From Pseudomonadales bacterium (GTDB lineage Bacteria > Pseudomonadota > Gammaproteobacteria > Pseudomonadales > Pseudohongiellaceae), in assembly GCA_023257655.1 (NCBI GenBank), contig JALRBQ010000035.1, forward strand, positions 1 through 37,262: a stretch of 37,262 bases of DNA, in the 5' to 3' direction. Positions within the stretch are counted from its first letter, which is position 1. Each line of letters opens with the position of its first letter. Both the position numbers and the translations under genes were made by a program. Below are positions 24,769-35,066 of this stretch, piece by piece. The notes under the pieces are model-generated. The model was not told the DNA's origin. It worked only from the letters and a program-made list of their open reading frames with translations, and made no database searches.

Positions 24769-27423
24769 ATGCCGTTCAACCAACGCAGTCTCTGTGCCAG
24801 CATAACACTGACCGTTGTGACTGGATTCACGACGAGCCTGGTTGCCATTCCTGCGCGCGCGCAGCTACCTCAATACAGTTGTCACATCAACGCCGCTGGC
24901 GATGGTTGGGAATGTGAATCGACGGTCTCTCCGGAACCGGGCGCTTCCCTGCCGGTGATCCCGCGCCAACCTGTTGCACCGACACCTGCACCCCCTGCGT
25001 CGACCAGCCCGGTGGCTGTGACAGAATCCGCAGCCCGTCCCGACCTGCCGAACCGTCCAAGCTATCCACTGGACTGGGTCCCGCGTGAAGCACTCACCGA
25101 CGCCGAGCGCGCCGCTCTGCCGGAAGCCTGTTGCGGGGCGTTTATCGATCTCGGCATCGGCCAGTACAGCACGGTCGATCCCGCTGAGGCAGAGACGGTC
25201 TTCACGGCTCCGTTGGGACTGAATCAGGTCTCTCCGAGTCTGCTGACGATCGACGGCAAAGTGCTCTTTCAGCAAGGCTATCGCACCATTCAGAACGACG
25301 GCAGCACCGGCATCAACCGCGATACCGATTCGGTATTACTAGAGGGGAACGTCGTATTCCGGGAACCCGGCGTGTTGCTGGAAGGGACCACAGCCTACAT
25401 CGACAACGCCACTGGCATCAATCGCGTCGAATCGGCGCAATACGTGCTGCACGAGGTGGGCGCGCACGGCACCGCGAACAGTATCGTCTACAACACCGAG
25501 TCCGGTCTAGTCACGATCGATAACGGAGAATTCAGCCGCTGCGAACCGGAATCCGATTTCTGGTTTCTGCGCGCCGACCAGATCGTCCTCAATCAGGCCG
25601 AAGGACGAGGTTACGCAACGGCGGTAAGCCTGCGTGTGAAAGACGTACCAATTTTCTACTACCCCTATACGCTGCCGTTCCCGCTTGGCGATACCCGTGT
25701 CTCCGGCCTCCTGGCGCCGAGCGCAGGTTCCACCCGCAGCGGCGGTTTCGAATTCGAGCTGCCCTACTATTTCAATCTTGCCCCACACTACGACGCCACC
25801 CTGTCACCACGCCTGATTTCCGATCGCGGCGTACTGGTCGGCGGCGAGGCGCGCTATCTCGCCAGCTGGTCGATGAACACCCTCAACGCCGCGCTGTTGA
25901 GCGGCGACAAGCTGTATGACGAAGCCACCGCCGCGTTGCCGGGCAGCGAGTCACCACCGACAGAAAAGCGCTGGTTTGTGGGCTTCGAACATTTCGGGGC
26001 GCTGGGGGCGAATTGGTCCACCTACATCGATTACAACGCCGTCAGCGACGTCGACTATTTTCATGATTTCGGCAGCGGCGGACTCAATGTCACCAGTCGC
26101 ACCCATCTCAACCGGCAGGCGCGGCTGGACTACAATTCACAGTGGCTGCAAGCCGGGCTCAATGCCCAACAGATCGAGATCATCGATCCGCTCTATGCCA
26201 CGCTTGACGTCAATCGTCCCTATGACCGCCTGCCACAATTTCATTTCGCGAGTCGCATCGGCGTAGGAGCCGGGTTCCACGTAGGACTCAGTGGCGAGAT
26301 GACCGCGTTTGATCGCAATCTGGACAGTCGCGCCTTCTCCCAGGCACAACGGGACAGCGGTGTGCTCGTTACCGGCGAGCGCATCAATCTGGAACCGGAG
26401 CTGGGCTGGGCAACGGAGGCGCCAGGCTGGTTTGTGCGCGCGACCGCGAAACTGAAACACAGTACCTACAGTCTGACCGACCAGGCTGTCGGCACGCTGG
26501 AAGACCCGGAAACCGATATCCCCGTCTACAGCCTGGACAGCGGGCTCGTCTTTGAAAGGGAGCGCCGCGGCGGCGGCACCCAGACGCTGGAACCACGGTT
26601 GTTCTATTTGTTCAGCGACTACGAAGACCAGAGCCAGTTGCCGCTGTTCGACACCTCGGAGATGAGCTTCAGCTTCAACGCGTTATTCCGTGAGGATCGT
26701 TTCAGCGGCGGCGACCGCACCGCCGACGCCGACCAGGCTACACTCGCCCTGACTACCCGCCTGCTCGATGCCGAGGGCAAGGAGCGCCTGCGTCTGAGCC
26801 TCGGTCAGATACTGTATTTTGCCGATCGGCTGGTGAGTCTGAGCAATCCACAGCAACTCTGGGCACCGCGCTACGCGCCTCTGACCAATCGGTCCGCTCT
26901 GGCTGGCGAAGTGGCCTGGAACCTGACCCGCAACTGGCGCCTGAACAGCGATGTGCAATGGAACGAGGACCGCCAGGAACTGGATGAGGGTAGCCTGCAG
27001 TTGCGCTACCAGCGCGATAACAGCCACTTGCTCAATCTGGGCCTGCGTTATCGTGAGCTCGTGAATACCCCACTGTTCGCGCTGCCAGCCGGGATTGATC
27101 CCCGCATCAAGCAGAGTGATGTTTCCGGCATCTGGCCCTTGAACGCGAACTGGAAACTGCTCGCACGCTGGAACTACGACCACAGCAATGACCGCAATCT
27201 CGAGACCTTCGGCGGCATCGAATACAGCAATTGCTGTGCGACTCTGCGTCTCATCGCCCGGGAATGGGTTGACGAAGACGAATTGTTTCTTCCTAATATC
27301 GAACCTAATCGAGGAATTTTTGTCCAATTTACCCTCAACGGGCTGGGAAATATCACCGGAGGTGGTGTGAGTGGCCTGTTACGAGACGGGATTTGGGGCT
27401 TCAGAGAAACCGAGTATGAGTAG
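24769..27423 (+). CDS. lptD: LPS-assembly protein LptD
   Basis: LptD is the outer-membrane barrel that, with LptE, inserts LPS into the outer leaflet. From the ATG at 24769 it has 884 residues, with a signal peptide ending in IPARA before QLPQYSC. Then come a Pro/Ala-rich linker, the OstA jellyroll (LLEGNVVFREPGVLLEGTTA) and the barrel. The conserved cysteines are present: N-terminal Cys38 (and Cys49), SRCEPESDFW, and the adjacent pair SNCC at 822-823 that forms the interdomain disulfides. An additional CC pair lies at about 121-122. A TTG start at 24718 would add 17 residues ahead of the signal peptide and is unlikely. Confidence 0.95.
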   Translation: MPFNQRSLCASITLTVVTGFTTSLVAIPARAQLPQYSCHINAAGDGWECESTVSPEPGASLPVIPRQPVAPTPAPPASTSPVAVTESAARPDLPNRPSYPLDWVPREALTDAERAALPEACCGAFIDLGIGQYSTVDPAEAETVFTAPLGLNQVSPSLLTIDGKVLFQQGYRTIQNDGSTGINRDTDSVLLEGNVVFREPGVLLEGTTAYIDNATGINRVESAQYVLHEVGAHGTANSIVYNTESGLVTIDNGEFSRCEPESDFWFLRADQIVLNQAEGRGYATAVSLRVKDVPIFYYPYTLPFPLGDTRVSGLLAPSAGSTRSGGFEFELPYYFNLAPHYDATLSPRLISDRGVLVGGEARYLASWSMNTLNAALLSGDKLYDEATAALPGSESPPTEKRWFVGFEHFGALGANWSTYIDYNAVSDVDYFHDFGSGGLNVTSRTHLNRQARLDYNSQWLQAGLNAQQIEIIDPLYATLDVNRPYDRLPQFHFASRIGVGAGFHVGLSGEMTAFDRNLDSRAFSQAQRDSGVLVTGERINLEPELGWATEAPGWFVRATAKLKHSTYSLTDQAVGTLEDPETDIPVYSLDSGLVFERERRGGGTQTLEPRLFYLFSDYEDQSQLPLFDTSEMSFSFNALFREDRFSGGDRTADADQATLALTTRLLDAEGKERLRLSLGQILYFADRLVSLSNPQQLWAPRYAPLTNRSALAGEVAWNLTRNWRLNSDVQWNEDRQELDEGSLQLRYQRDNSHLLNLGLRYRELVNTPLFALPAGIDPRIKQSDVSGIWPLNANWKLLARWNYDHSNDRNLETFGGIEYSNCCATLRLIAREWVDEDELFLPNIEPNRGIFVQFTLNGLGNITGGGVSGLLRDGIWGFRETEYE

Positions 27424-28726
27424 TATGCAAGCAAGATCGATCGCACGACTGGGCTGCAGCCTGTGCCTTACCCTGTGGGTAGTGATGGGCGGTTCGACCG
27501 CACTGGCCGAGCGGCAGTTGCTGGACCGCGTGATTGCCGTCGTCGACGAAGACGTCGTGCTGCTCAGTGAGCTGGAAGACCGCATGAACGAGATCCGGAT
27601 GCAGGCCCGTGCCAACAACGAGACACTGCCACCGGAGAGCGAGATTCGCCCCCAGGTGCTGGAGGCACTGATCACCGAGAATCTGCAGATGCAGCTGGCG
27701 AAGCGGGTCAGCATTCGCTTCGACGATGACACGATCAACCGGGTGCTGGACAACATGGCCCAAAACAACAACATGTCGTTCGATGACTATGTCGCGACCC
27801 TGGAGCGCAATGGCGTCTACCTCGCCACGCGCGAACAGGTCCGCAAGCAGATGACCCTGCAGGAATTGCAACGCGGCATGGTGAATCGCCGCATTACCAT
27901 CACCGACCAGGAGATCCAGAACTTTCTCAACTCGGAAATGGGCCGCGAGGTCATGGCCGCCGAATATCTGTTGAACCACCTGCTGGTGATGTCCGATGAG
28001 ACCGACACCGAAGAGATGCGTTCGGCCAAGTTGAAATACGCCGCGGATCTCGTCGCACGCCTGAAGGATGGCGAGAGCTTCACCTCGGTGCGCGCCAGCG
28101 CACAACGCGCGCAGATCTTCAACGTCGATGGGACGGACTTCGGATGGCGCAGGGCGAATCAGTTACCAAACCTGTTTTCAGACATCGTTGCGAATATGAG
28201 CGTTGGCTCAGTTGAGGGTCCAATTCAGGCCCCGAACGGCTTCCATATCATCCAGCTTGGTCAAAAACGCGGCGGCACCGAACAGATCGTGAATCAGACT
28301 CACGTGCGCCACATCATGCTGTCACCCAATGAAATTCGCAATGAGGAACAGACGCACACCGCTATTGAGCGGCTGCGTCAGCGCGTCGTCGCTGGCGAAG
28401 ACTTCGCCACACTGGCAAGGCAGAATTCCGATGATGCCTCTTCCGTAGTTGCCGGTGGCGATCTCGACTGGATCAATCCCGGCGGCATGCCACCGGAGAT
28501 GGAAAGCGTCGTCAATCCCCTGGAACCGGGCGAGCTGAGCGAGCCCTTCCGCACGTCGACCGGCTGGCACATCGCCGAGGTGCTGGAACGTCGGGTCGAA
28601 GACCTCAGCCGTCAATACGCGCGCCGCCAGGCCGAGAATGCCCTTCGCAATCGCAAGTTCGAGCTCGAGCTGCAAAACTGGCTTATCGAAATTCGCGAAG
28701 AAGCCTTCGTCGAACTGGTCGAGTAA
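27416..28726 (+). CDS. surA: Periplasmic chaperone and peptidyl-prolyl isomerase SurA
   Basis: SurA escorts outer-membrane proteins such as LptD to the BAM complex. From the ATG at 27416 it has 436 residues: a signal peptide ([15 protein letters not shown]), the N-terminal chaperone helices ([22 protein letters not shown]), and two parvulin domains at about 175-275 ([21 protein letters not shown]) and 280-385 ([41 protein letters not shown]). The start overlaps the lptD end by 8 bases; an ATG at 27425 is a close alternative. The lptD-surA-pdxA order is conserved. Confidence 0.95.
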   Translation: MSSMQARSIARLGCSLCLTLWVVMGGSTALAERQLLDRVIAVVDEDVVLLSELEDRMNEIRMQARANNETLPPESEIRPQVLEALITENLQMQLAKRVSIRFDDDTINRVLDNMAQNNNMSFDDYVATLERNGVYLATREQVRKQMTLQELQRGMVNRRITITDQEIQNFLNSEMGREVMAAEYLLNHLLVMSDETDTEEMRSAKLKYAADLVARLKDGESFTSVRASAQRAQIFNVDGTDFGWRRANQLPNLFSDIVANMSVGSVEGPIQAPNGFHIIQLGQKRGGTEQIVNQTHVRHIMLSPNEIRNEEQTHTAIERLRQRVVAGEDFATLARQNSDDASSVVAGGDLDWINPGGMPPEMESVVNPLEPGELSEPFRTSTGWHIAEVLERRVEDLSRQYARRQAENALRNRKFELELQNWLIEIREEAFVELVE

Positions 28727-28752
28727 GACTCCTTTCTCACCCTGAGGTGACC

Positions 28753-29745
28753 GTGGTCTATCGCATTGCTGTTACGCCGGGCGAACCGGCGGGTATTGGC
28801 CCGGATCTCTGTGTCATGGTGGCGCAGCACCCCCCGGCCGCGACGGAACTGGTGGTGGTTGCCGACCCGGCGCTCCTGCAGGCACGCGCCCACCAGCTTG
28901 GCCTGCCACTCTCACTCCAGCCGTTTTCTGCCAGTGCTGCGCCACGCGCCACCGCACCCGGGTCATTGGCATACGTGCCCGTGCCCCTGGCGGCTCCGGT
29001 AGCAGCAGGCCAACTCGACACCGCCAATGCCGGTTATGTGCTGGATACCCTGCGCGTCGCCTGCGATCGTATTCTCGCGGGCGAACTGCAGGCGCTGGTC
29101 ACCGGCCCGGTCCACAAGGGTATCGTCAACGACGCCGGCTTCGCGTTCAGTGGACACACTGAATTTCTCGCCGACTATTGTCACCAACCGCTTACCGTCA
29201 TGATGTTGGCGACACCCGGACTGCGGGTTGCCCTCGCGACCACGCATCTGCCACTGAGCCAGGTGCCCGCGGCCATTACCGGCGAATCACTGGGCGAAGT
29301 CATCGACATCCTGCACCGCGATCTGATTGCCAAGTTCGGTATTCGTTCTCCGCGCATCCTGGTCTGCGGCCTCAATCCCCACGCCGGTGAGGGGGGGCAT
29401 CTGGGGCGCGAGGAGATCGAGGTCATCGAACCGGTATTGGCGAGAAAGCGCGCGGCAGGCATGCAGCTGATCGGCCCCCTGCCAGCCGACACGCTGTTCA
29501 CCGACAAATATCTACACGACGCGGATGCCGTGTTGTCCATGTTCCACGATCAGGGATTGCCCGTGTTGAAGTTCAAAGGCTTCGGCAATGCCAGCAATAT
29601 CACGCTGGGACTGCCGCTGATTCGTACCTCGGTCGATCATGGCACGGCACTGGATCTGGCAGGTACTGGCAAGGCCGAAACGGGCAGCGCCTATAACGCG
29701 ATTGCAACGGCCATCGAGATGGTGCGCCACAGGAAACCGGCATGA
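28753..29745 (+). CDS. pdxA: 4-hydroxythreonine-4-phosphate dehydrogenase
   Basis: PdxA acts in the DXP-dependent pyridoxal phosphate pathway with NAD and a divalent metal. From the GTG at 28753 it has 330 residues: [26 protein letters not shown], the metal histidine in [38 protein letters not shown] and [16 protein letters not shown]. There is no ATG at the start. GAGG lies 5 bases before this GTG, while the GTG at 28747 has no ribosome site, so I prefer 28753. The stop overlaps the rsmA start (ATGA). Confidence 0.96.
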   Translation: MVYRIAVTPGEPAGIGPDLCVMVAQHPPAATELVVVADPALLQARAHQLGLPLSLQPFSASAAPRATAPGSLAYVPVPLAAPVAAGQLDTANAGYVLDTLRVACDRILAGELQALVTGPVHKGIVNDAGFAFSGHTEFLADYCHQPLTVMMLATPGLRVALATTHLPLSQVPAAITGESLGEVIDILHRDLIAKFGIRSPRILVCGLNPHAGEGGHLGREEIEVIEPVLARKRAAGMQLIGPLPADTLFTDKYLHDADAVLSMFHDQGLPVLKFKGFGNASNITLGLPLIRTSVDHGTALDLAGTGKAETGSAYNAIATAIEMVRHRKPA

Positions 29746-30584
29746 GAAGTCGCGACGGACAGGTGCGGCTCAGCAATGGCATGCCCCACCAGGCGCGCAA
29801 GCGCTTCGGCCAGAACTTCCTGCACGACCAGGGCATCATCGATCGCATTGTGCAGTCGATCAATCCGCAGGCCAGCGATCATATCGTGGAGATCGGCCCC
29901 GGACAGGGCGCACTGACCCGCCCGCTCGCGGCCTCAGGTGCCCGGCTCGATTGCGTCGAGCTCGATCGCGACCTCGCCGCCTTCCTGCAGACTAACGTCG
30001 GCAAGCAGGCCAACGTCACAATTCACCAGCAGGATATTCTCAAGTTTGACCTAGCCAGCGTACAGCACGACTCGCGGCGGCTGCGCATCATCGGTAACCT
30101 GCCCTACAACATCTCCACACCGGTGCTGTTCTACCTGTTGCAACAACACAGCCGCATCCAGGACATGGTGTTCATGCTGCAGCTGGAAGTTGTCAATCGC
30201 ATGGCGGCCCAGGTGGGCGACAAGAATTACGGGCGGCTGGGATTGATGCTGCAGTATTACTGCGAGGTGGAGCCGCTATTCAATGTCCCCTCCGCCGCAT
30301 TCACGCCGCGGCCCAAGGTCAGCTCGGCCATCGTGCGCCTGATTCCCCACCAAACCATGCCCATTCAGGCGAAAGACCCGGAATGCCTCCAGGTGGTGAT
30401 TCGCACCGCCTTCAACCAGCGCCGCAAGACCTTGAAAAACAGTCTCAAAGCCATCATCTCTGAGACAGAGTTAACGACGTTACCACTGGATGTCAGCATG
30501 CGTCCGGAAAACCTGACCCTCGCTGACTATGTCCTGATCAGTGATGCTCTGACCGAGCAAAGTGAGTCCCATGAAAACGAGTGA
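29742..30584 (+). CDS. rsmA: 16S rRNA adenine dimethyltransferase
   Basis: RsmA (KsgA) dimethylates two adenines near the 3' end of 16S rRNA during small-subunit assembly. The 280-residue protein has [12 protein letters not shown], motif [13 protein letters not shown] (48-59), and the catalytic NLPYN at 119-123, then [14 protein letters not shown] and [13 protein letters not shown]. The start overlaps the pdxA stop by four bases; the next ATG at 29781 would drop 13 variable residues. The end overlaps apaG by 14 bases. Confidence 0.97.
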   Translation: MRSRDGQVRLSNGMPHQARKRFGQNFLHDQGIIDRIVQSINPQASDHIVEIGPGQGALTRPLAASGARLDCVELDRDLAAFLQTNVGKQANVTIHQQDILKFDLASVQHDSRRLRIIGNLPYNISTPVLFYLLQQHSRIQDMVFMLQLEVVNRMAAQVGDKNYGRLGLMLQYYCEVEPLFNVPSAAFTPRPKVSSAIVRLIPHQTMPIQAKDPECLQVVIRTAFNQRRKTLKNSLKAIISETELTTLPLDVSMRPENLTLADYVLISDALTEQSESHENE

Positions 30585-30948
30585 TGATATCAAGATTGCT
30601 GTGAACACCCAGTTCCTGAGCGAACGGTCCGAACCGTCTGCCCATCGCTACGCGTTCGCCTACACGATCGAGATCACCAACTGTGGTGACCAGAGCGTGA
30701 CTCTGCTCAATCGCCACTGGCATATCACCGATGACAACAACCGCGTGGAAGAAGTGCGCGGTGATGGCGTGGTCGGACAGCAGCCGGTGATTCACCCGGG
30801 CCAGACCTTCCACTATACAAGCGGCGCCATTATCGGTACCGAAATCGGTACCATGCATGGCAGCTACGAGATGCTCGGTGCTGACGGTGAAAGGTTCAAG
30901 GCCAACATTCCCCCCTTCCTGCTGTCGCCGCCGCACACCATACACTGA
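30571..30948 (+). CDS. apaG: ApaG protein
   Basis: This is a small FN3-like beta-sandwich protein of unknown exact role, 125 residues, the same length as in E. coli. It has the family blocks FAYTIEITNCGDQSVTLLNRHWHITD, VEEVRGDGVVGQQPVIHPG, FHYTSG and GTMHGSYEM. The ATG at 30571 lies inside the end of rsmA; a GTG three codons earlier is possible. The rsmA-apaG-apaH order is conserved and probably cotranscribed, but apaH has its own candidate promoter. Confidence 0.95.
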   Translation: MKTSDDIKIAVNTQFLSERSEPSAHRYAFAYTIEITNCGDQSVTLLNRHWHITDDNNRVEEVRGDGVVGQQPVIHPGQTFHYTSGAIIGTEIGTMHGSYEMLGADGERFKANIPPFLLSPPHTIH

Positions 30949-31000
30949 GCGCCGTTCACTGAGTCTGTGCCGCGCTGATTCCGTGCAATCTGGCGCAGGA

Positions 31001-31009
31001 TGCTATACT
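31001..31009 (+). promoter_or_regulatory. Candidate extended -10 promoter for apaH
   Basis: TGCTATACT at 31001-31009 fits an extended -10 element (TGn followed by TATACT). No good -35 box is present, which is acceptable for extended -10 promoters. It lies 55 bases before the apaH start, in the 115-base apaG-apaH gap. Confidence 0.35.
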
Positions 31010-31063
31010 GCGCCCTTTTGCGCGGAACGAGTCCGGACGGACTCCACGGATTAGACGCATCGC

Positions 31064-31885
31064 ATGAGCACGTACGTTGTCGGCGACATTCAGGGTTGTT
31101 ATAAGCCCCTCAGGCAACTGCTGAAGTTTGTCAAATTTTCTCCTGCCAAGGATTCGCTGTGGTGTGTCGGTGATCTGATCAATCGCGGACCACACTCACT
31201 CGACACCCTGCGTTACTTGCAGGATCTGGGCGATGCCGTGAAGATTGTGCTGGGTAATCACGACCTGCATTTCATCGCCATCAACGAGGGCCGCGCACCC
31301 GCGCGCAACAAGGACACGCTGGAAGGTCTCCTGCGCGCACCCGACTGTCAGGCCCTAAGTGACTGGCTGCGGCAGCAACCGTTGGCCCATTACGACAGCG
31401 TCGACACCCGTCACGGCCTCAAGAATTTTCTGATGATCCATGCCGGCGTGGCACCGATGTGGTCGCTACAGGACACGCTGAACTACGCGGCCGAAGTGGA
31501 GTTTGCACTGCAAGGTCCGAAGTACCGTAAATTCCTGCGAGCGATGTACGGCGATCTGCCCGCGCGTTGGCATAACGGCCTGCACGGGATGGAGCGGCTG
31601 CGCGTAATCACAAACTACCTCACGCGGATTCGTTTCTGCAATGCCATCGGCACCATGCGCCTGAACGTCAAGGAAGGCCTGTGGGCGGCTCCCCGTGGCT
31701 TCAAACCGTGGTATTACTATGAAAGAATCACGCCCAGAGCCTCCATTCTGTTCGGGCATTGGGCGGCACTCGAAGGTCGAACCGATCGCAACGATGTCCA
31801 TGCGCTGGACACCGGCTATGTCTGGGGACGGGAACTGACCCTGATGTGTCTGGAAGACATGCAACGCTATTACATCTCGAAATAA
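31064..31885 (+). CDS. apaH: Diadenosine tetraphosphatase
   Basis: ApaH cleaves Ap4A to two ADP and also removes Np4 caps from RNA in E. coli. The 273-residue metallophosphatase has GDIQG (7-11), [10 protein letters not shown] (36-45), GNHD (64-67), the metal histidine in MIHAGVAP, and GHWAALEGR. It is the last gene of the pdxA-rsmA-apaG-apaH run; cca follows after 43 bases. Confidence 0.96.
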   Translation: MSTYVVGDIQGCYKPLRQLLKFVKFSPAKDSLWCVGDLINRGPHSLDTLRYLQDLGDAVKIVLGNHDLHFIAINEGRAPARNKDTLEGLLRAPDCQALSDWLRQQPLAHYDSVDTRHGLKNFLMIHAGVAPMWSLQDTLNYAAEVEFALQGPKYRKFLRAMYGDLPARWHNGLHGMERLRVITNYLTRIRFCNAIGTMRLNVKEGLWAAPRGFKPWYYYERITPRASILFGHWAALEGRTDRNDVHALDTGYVWGRELTLMCLEDMQRYYISK

Positions 31886-31928
31886 CGCTGTGCCCGACAG
31901 CGCAGAACGGGATACACACCAGAAACAT

Positions 31929-33161
31929 ATGCAGATTTATCTCGTAGGCGGCGCTGTCCGCGACAGGCTGTTACAGCTCCCGGTCAAGGACAGGGACTGG
32001 GTCGTTGTGGGCGCCACTCCGGAGGAGATGCTCGCGCGGGGCTACGCCCAGGTCGGCAAGGGTTTCCCGGTCTTCCTGCATCCAACCACGAAACAGGAAT
32101 ACGCCCTGGCGCGCACGGAACGCAAGATCGCGCCTGGACACAACGGCTTCGAATTCGACACTACGGCCTCGGTTACCCTAGAACAGGATCTGTCGCGACG
32201 CGATCTCACCATCAACGCCATCGCCGAAACCGAGTCCGGTGAATTGATCGACCCCTATGGCGGTTGTCGCGATATCGAACAGCGTCTGTTGCGCCATGTC
32301 TCGGCTGCCTTTAGCGAAGATCCCCTGCGCGTGTTACGCGTCGCCAGGTTCGCCGCACGCTTCGCTCATCTGGGTTTCACCGTCGCGCCGGAGACGCTGG
32401 CGCTTATGCGCTCCATCGTCGCGAGCGGGGAACTGGCCACACTCGTCAAGGAAAGAGTCTGGCAGGAGTTGGAGCAGGCCCTGCGGGCTCCGGCTCCACA
32501 GGTCTTCATTGAGGTGCTCCGCGACTGCGGTGCACTGGCCGTCATCCTGCCAGAGGTCGATGCATTGTTCGGCGTTCCACAACCGGCGAAGTACCACCCG
32601 GAGATCGATACCGGTGTGCACATTCTGATGTGCCTGCAGCAGGCCGTCGCCCTGAGCGATGACCCGGTCGTGCGCTATGCGGTGCTCGTGCATGATGTCG
32701 GCAAAGGCATTACTGATCGGACACAGTGGCCCAGTCATTATGGCCACGAGACACTTGGTTTGAAGCTGCTGGACACGATCGCTGACCGTCTGCCAGTACC
32801 GAGAGAATATGCCGAACTCGCTCGCCTGGTCTGCGAGCATCACACCAAACTGCATCGCGTAGAAGAACTGCGCCCGTCGACTCTGCTCACCTTGCTCGAG
32901 ACGATAGACGCGTTCCGGCGGCCACAGCGACTGCAGAAATTCCTGTTGGCCTGCGAGGCTGACGCGCGCGGGCGCACCGGCTTCGAGCAGCGGGCCTATC
33001 CGCAAAGCGCCTATTTCGATAGCGTGCTGCAGGCGGCCCAGACCGTAGACATTCCAACACTTTTGAAAAACCACGGCGGCGATAATCCACAATCACTCAT
33101 CGCCCGCGAACGCCAGCAGGCGATAGCACATGCCCTGGAAGCCCTGCGCCACCATGACTGA
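31929..33161 (+). CDS. cca: CCA tRNA nucleotidyltransferase with HD domain
   Basis: Cca adds or repairs the 3' CCA end of tRNA. From the ATG at 31929 it has 410 residues and starts [28 protein letters not shown], closely matching E. coli Cca. The metal acids are in KDRDW (Asp21, Asp23). RRDLTINA and [21 protein letters not shown] follow, then an HD phosphohydrolase domain (LVHDVGKG) found in gammaproteobacterial enzymes. An in-frame ATG at 31890 adds 13 residues that overlap nothing conserved. The stop overlaps the next gene. Confidence 0.97.
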   Translation: MQIYLVGGAVRDRLLQLPVKDRDWVVVGATPEEMLARGYAQVGKGFPVFLHPTTKQEYALARTERKIAPGHNGFEFDTTASVTLEQDLSRRDLTINAIAETESGELIDPYGGCRDIEQRLLRHVSAAFSEDPLRVLRVARFAARFAHLGFTVAPETLALMRSIVASGELATLVKERVWQELEQALRAPAPQVFIEVLRDCGALAVILPEVDALFGVPQPAKYHPEIDTGVHILMCLQQAVALSDDPVVRYAVLVHDVGKGITDRTQWPSHYGHETLGLKLLDTIADRLPVPREYAELARLVCEHHTKLHRVEELRPSTLLTLLETIDAFRRPQRLQKFLLACEADARGRTGFEQRAYPQSAYFDSVLQAAQTVDIPTLLKNHGGDNPQSLIARERQQAIAHALEALRHHD

Positions 33162-33906
33162 CGCTCCCGTCGTCCTGGTCACGGGTGCTGCGCAGCGTAT
33201 CGGCGCGGCTATCGCCATGCATTTCCATTTGCGCGGTTATCGTGTACTCGTGCATTACCGGGCGTCGGCAGACGCCGCGAACACCCTCGTCTCCCAACTC
33301 AATGCCGCGCGCGCCGACTCCGCCCATGCCCTGTGTGCCGATCTTTGTGACGCACAACAAGTCAGTGCGCTGGGCGAGGCGGCCTTGTCTCAATTCGATC
33401 GCATCGATGTGCTCATAAACAACGCCTCGACGTTTTACCCGACTCCCATCGGGACAGCCACGCCTGCCGACTGGGACACGCTGATCGACAGCAATCTGCG
33501 GGCGGCATTCTTCCTGTCCCAGGCGCTCGCCGATGAGCTGCGACTGCGGCAGGGAGCGATCGTGAACCTCATCGACACCCATGCCGACAAGCCACTGGCG
33601 CGGCACGCCATTTACTCTGTTGCAAAAGCCGGATTGAAGGCCATGACGAAGTCACTGGCACAGGAACTGGCTCCGCAAGTGCGCGTTAATGGAGTGGCAC
33701 CTGGCGCCATTCTCTGGCCCGCCGCACTCGAGGATGACAGCGACCCGGTCGTGAAGCACACTCGCGACAAAATCTTGCAACAGATTCCCGCTGGCCAACT
33801 CGGCACACCGGAGCAGATCGCCGCCGCGGTATTTTTTCTGGCCACCGAAGCGCACTACATGACCGGCGCGACCCTGCGTGTGGATGGCGGTCGACATCTG
33901 GCCTGA
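33154..33906 (+). CDS. Pteridine reductase, short-chain dehydrogenase family
   Basis: This is a 250-residue SDR enzyme resembling PTR1/FolM-type pteridine reductases, which reduce dihydrobiopterin, dihydromonapterin or dihydrofolate with NADPH. The cofactor loop is TGAAQRIG (10-17), where Arg replaces the usual glycine, as in PTR1. The catalytic set Asp141, Tyr154 and Lys158 (NLIDTHAD ... IYSVAKAG) has the same 13-residue Asp-Tyr spacing as PTR1. [10 protein letters not shown] is also typical. The ATG lies 8 bases inside the end of cca, so it is probably cotranscribed. Folate genes follow on the other strand. Confidence 0.85.
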   Translation: MTDAPVVLVTGAAQRIGAAIAMHFHLRGYRVLVHYRASADAANTLVSQLNAARADSAHALCADLCDAQQVSALGEAALSQFDRIDVLINNASTFYPTPIGTATPADWDTLIDSNLRAAFFLSQALADELRLRQGAIVNLIDTHADKPLARHAIYSVAKAGLKAMTKSLAQELAPQVRVNGVAPGAILWPAALEDDSDPVVKHTRDKILQQIPAGQLGTPEQIAAAVFFLATEAHYMTGATLRVDGGRHLA

Positions 33907-33941
33907 TCAGCAACCAGCAACACATCAATCCAGGAGAAATT

Positions 33942-34553
33942 ATGTACACAGTGTATGGCGATATGCGCTCTGGCAACTGTTACAAGATCAAAATGCTGCT
34001 CGAGTTTCTGGGCATGGAGCACCAGTGGCAACATGTCGACGTGCTGCAGCAGCAGACGCGAACCGAGGCGTTCCAGCGCATGAATCCGAATGCCAAGATT
34101 CCGGTGATGGACCTGGGTGACGGCAGTTTTCTGTGGGAGTCGAACGCGATCCTGAACTATCTGGCCGAGGGCACCGCCTGGCTGCCTCAAGACAGGTTGC
34201 AGCGTGCCCGGGTTCTGCAATGGCAGTTCTTCGAGCAATACAGCCACGAGCCCTATATCGCCACAGCTCGCTTCATCAACAAGTATCTGGGGCTACCGAA
34301 GGAGCGTGAAGCCGAATATCACGCCAAGCAGGCAGGCGGTCACAAGGCGCTGGGAGTGATGGAAGCACAGCTGGCACAGACTCCCTTCCTGGTCGGTTCC
34401 ACGCCGACACTGGCGGACATTACGCTATTCGCCTATACCCAGGTCGCCGACGAAGGCGGCTTTTCACTCGAGCAGTACCCCCATATCCAGCGTTGGCTGG
34501 ACGCGGTGCGAGCGCTGCCGAATTACGTCAGCATGGAAGCGGCGATGGGCTGA
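33942..34553 (+). CDS. Glutathione S-transferase family protein
   Basis: The 203-residue protein has the thioredoxin-like N-terminal domain (MYTVYGDMRSGNCYKIKMLLEFLG) with NPNAKIPVMDLGDG for the cis-proline and WESNAILNYLAEG for the glutathione gamma-glutamyl contact. The helical C-terminal domain includes GSTPTLADITLFAYTQVADEGG. The catalytic residue is probably Ser10 or a neighbour. The substrate is unknown. It lies 35 bases after the pteridine reductase, and its last 31 bases overlap the end of folK on the other strand. Confidence 0.88.
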   Translation: MYTVYGDMRSGNCYKIKMLLEFLGMEHQWQHVDVLQQQTRTEAFQRMNPNAKIPVMDLGDGSFLWESNAILNYLAEGTAWLPQDRLQRARVLQWQFFEQYSHEPYIATARFINKYLGLPKEREAEYHAKQAGGHKALGVMEAQLAQTPFLVGSTPTLADITLFAYTQVADEGGFSLEQYPHIQRWLDAVRALPNYVSMEAAMG

Positions 34554-35044
34554 TCGGGCCATTCGAAGGGGATCGGCCACAACTTTTGCTGCTGCTTGTC
34601 GTACGCATCCCAGAGTTCACGATAGGTTAGGCCGGTGCCGGGATGACGCGTTTCAGGCAAGACTTCTGCCAATGGACACAGGACAAAGGCGTTGCAGGTG
34701 ATTTCGGCGCGCGGCAGCTCGATTCCTGCGATCAGGCCGACGACATCGCCGTAGGTAAGAATGTCGATGTCGATCGTGCGCCCGGAGAATTTCGGCTGCG
34801 TCCGATCTCGTCCTAACTCGTCTTCTATGTTTTTGAGACAAGGGACAACTGTGTCGAGAGGCTCTTCGGTGGAAATCACGGCCACCATGTTCAAAAAATT
34901 ATCGCCGGCGAAGCCCACAGCCTCGCTCTCGTAGACCTTCGAACATCGCACGTGACCGAAGACAGCCACCAGTCGCATAAATGTCTTCCGCAGATTTTTC
35001 ACCGCGTCGATATTGCTGCCGATACTGAGAGTGAGCTCTGGCAC
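34523..35044 (-). CDS. folK: 2-amino-4-hydroxy-6-hydroxymethyldihydropteridine pyrophosphokinase
   Basis: FolK transfers pyrophosphate from ATP to the pterin in folate synthesis. From the GTG at 35044 it has 173 residues: LSIGSNIDAVKNLRK, SKVYESEAVG, FLNMVAVIST, the metal motif in GRTIDIDILTYGD, and a divergent AFVLCPLAEVLPE region. The frame is open for 51 codons further upstream, but that part overlaps folB and has no FolK similarity. GGAG lies 9 bases before the GTG. folB is 22 bases upstream. Its stop lies inside the convergent GST gene. Confidence 0.92.
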   Translation of the reverse strand: MPELTLSIGSNIDAVKNLRKTFMRLVAVFGHVRCSKVYESEAVGFAGDNFLNMVAVISTEEPLDTVVPCLKNIEDELGRDRTQPKFSGRTIDIDILTYGDVVGLIAGIELPRAEITCNAFVLCPLAEVLPETRHPGTGLTYRELWDAYDKQQQKLWPIPFEWPDQPIAASMLT

Positions 35045-35066
35045 TTGTCTGAACTCCGGCGATCGC

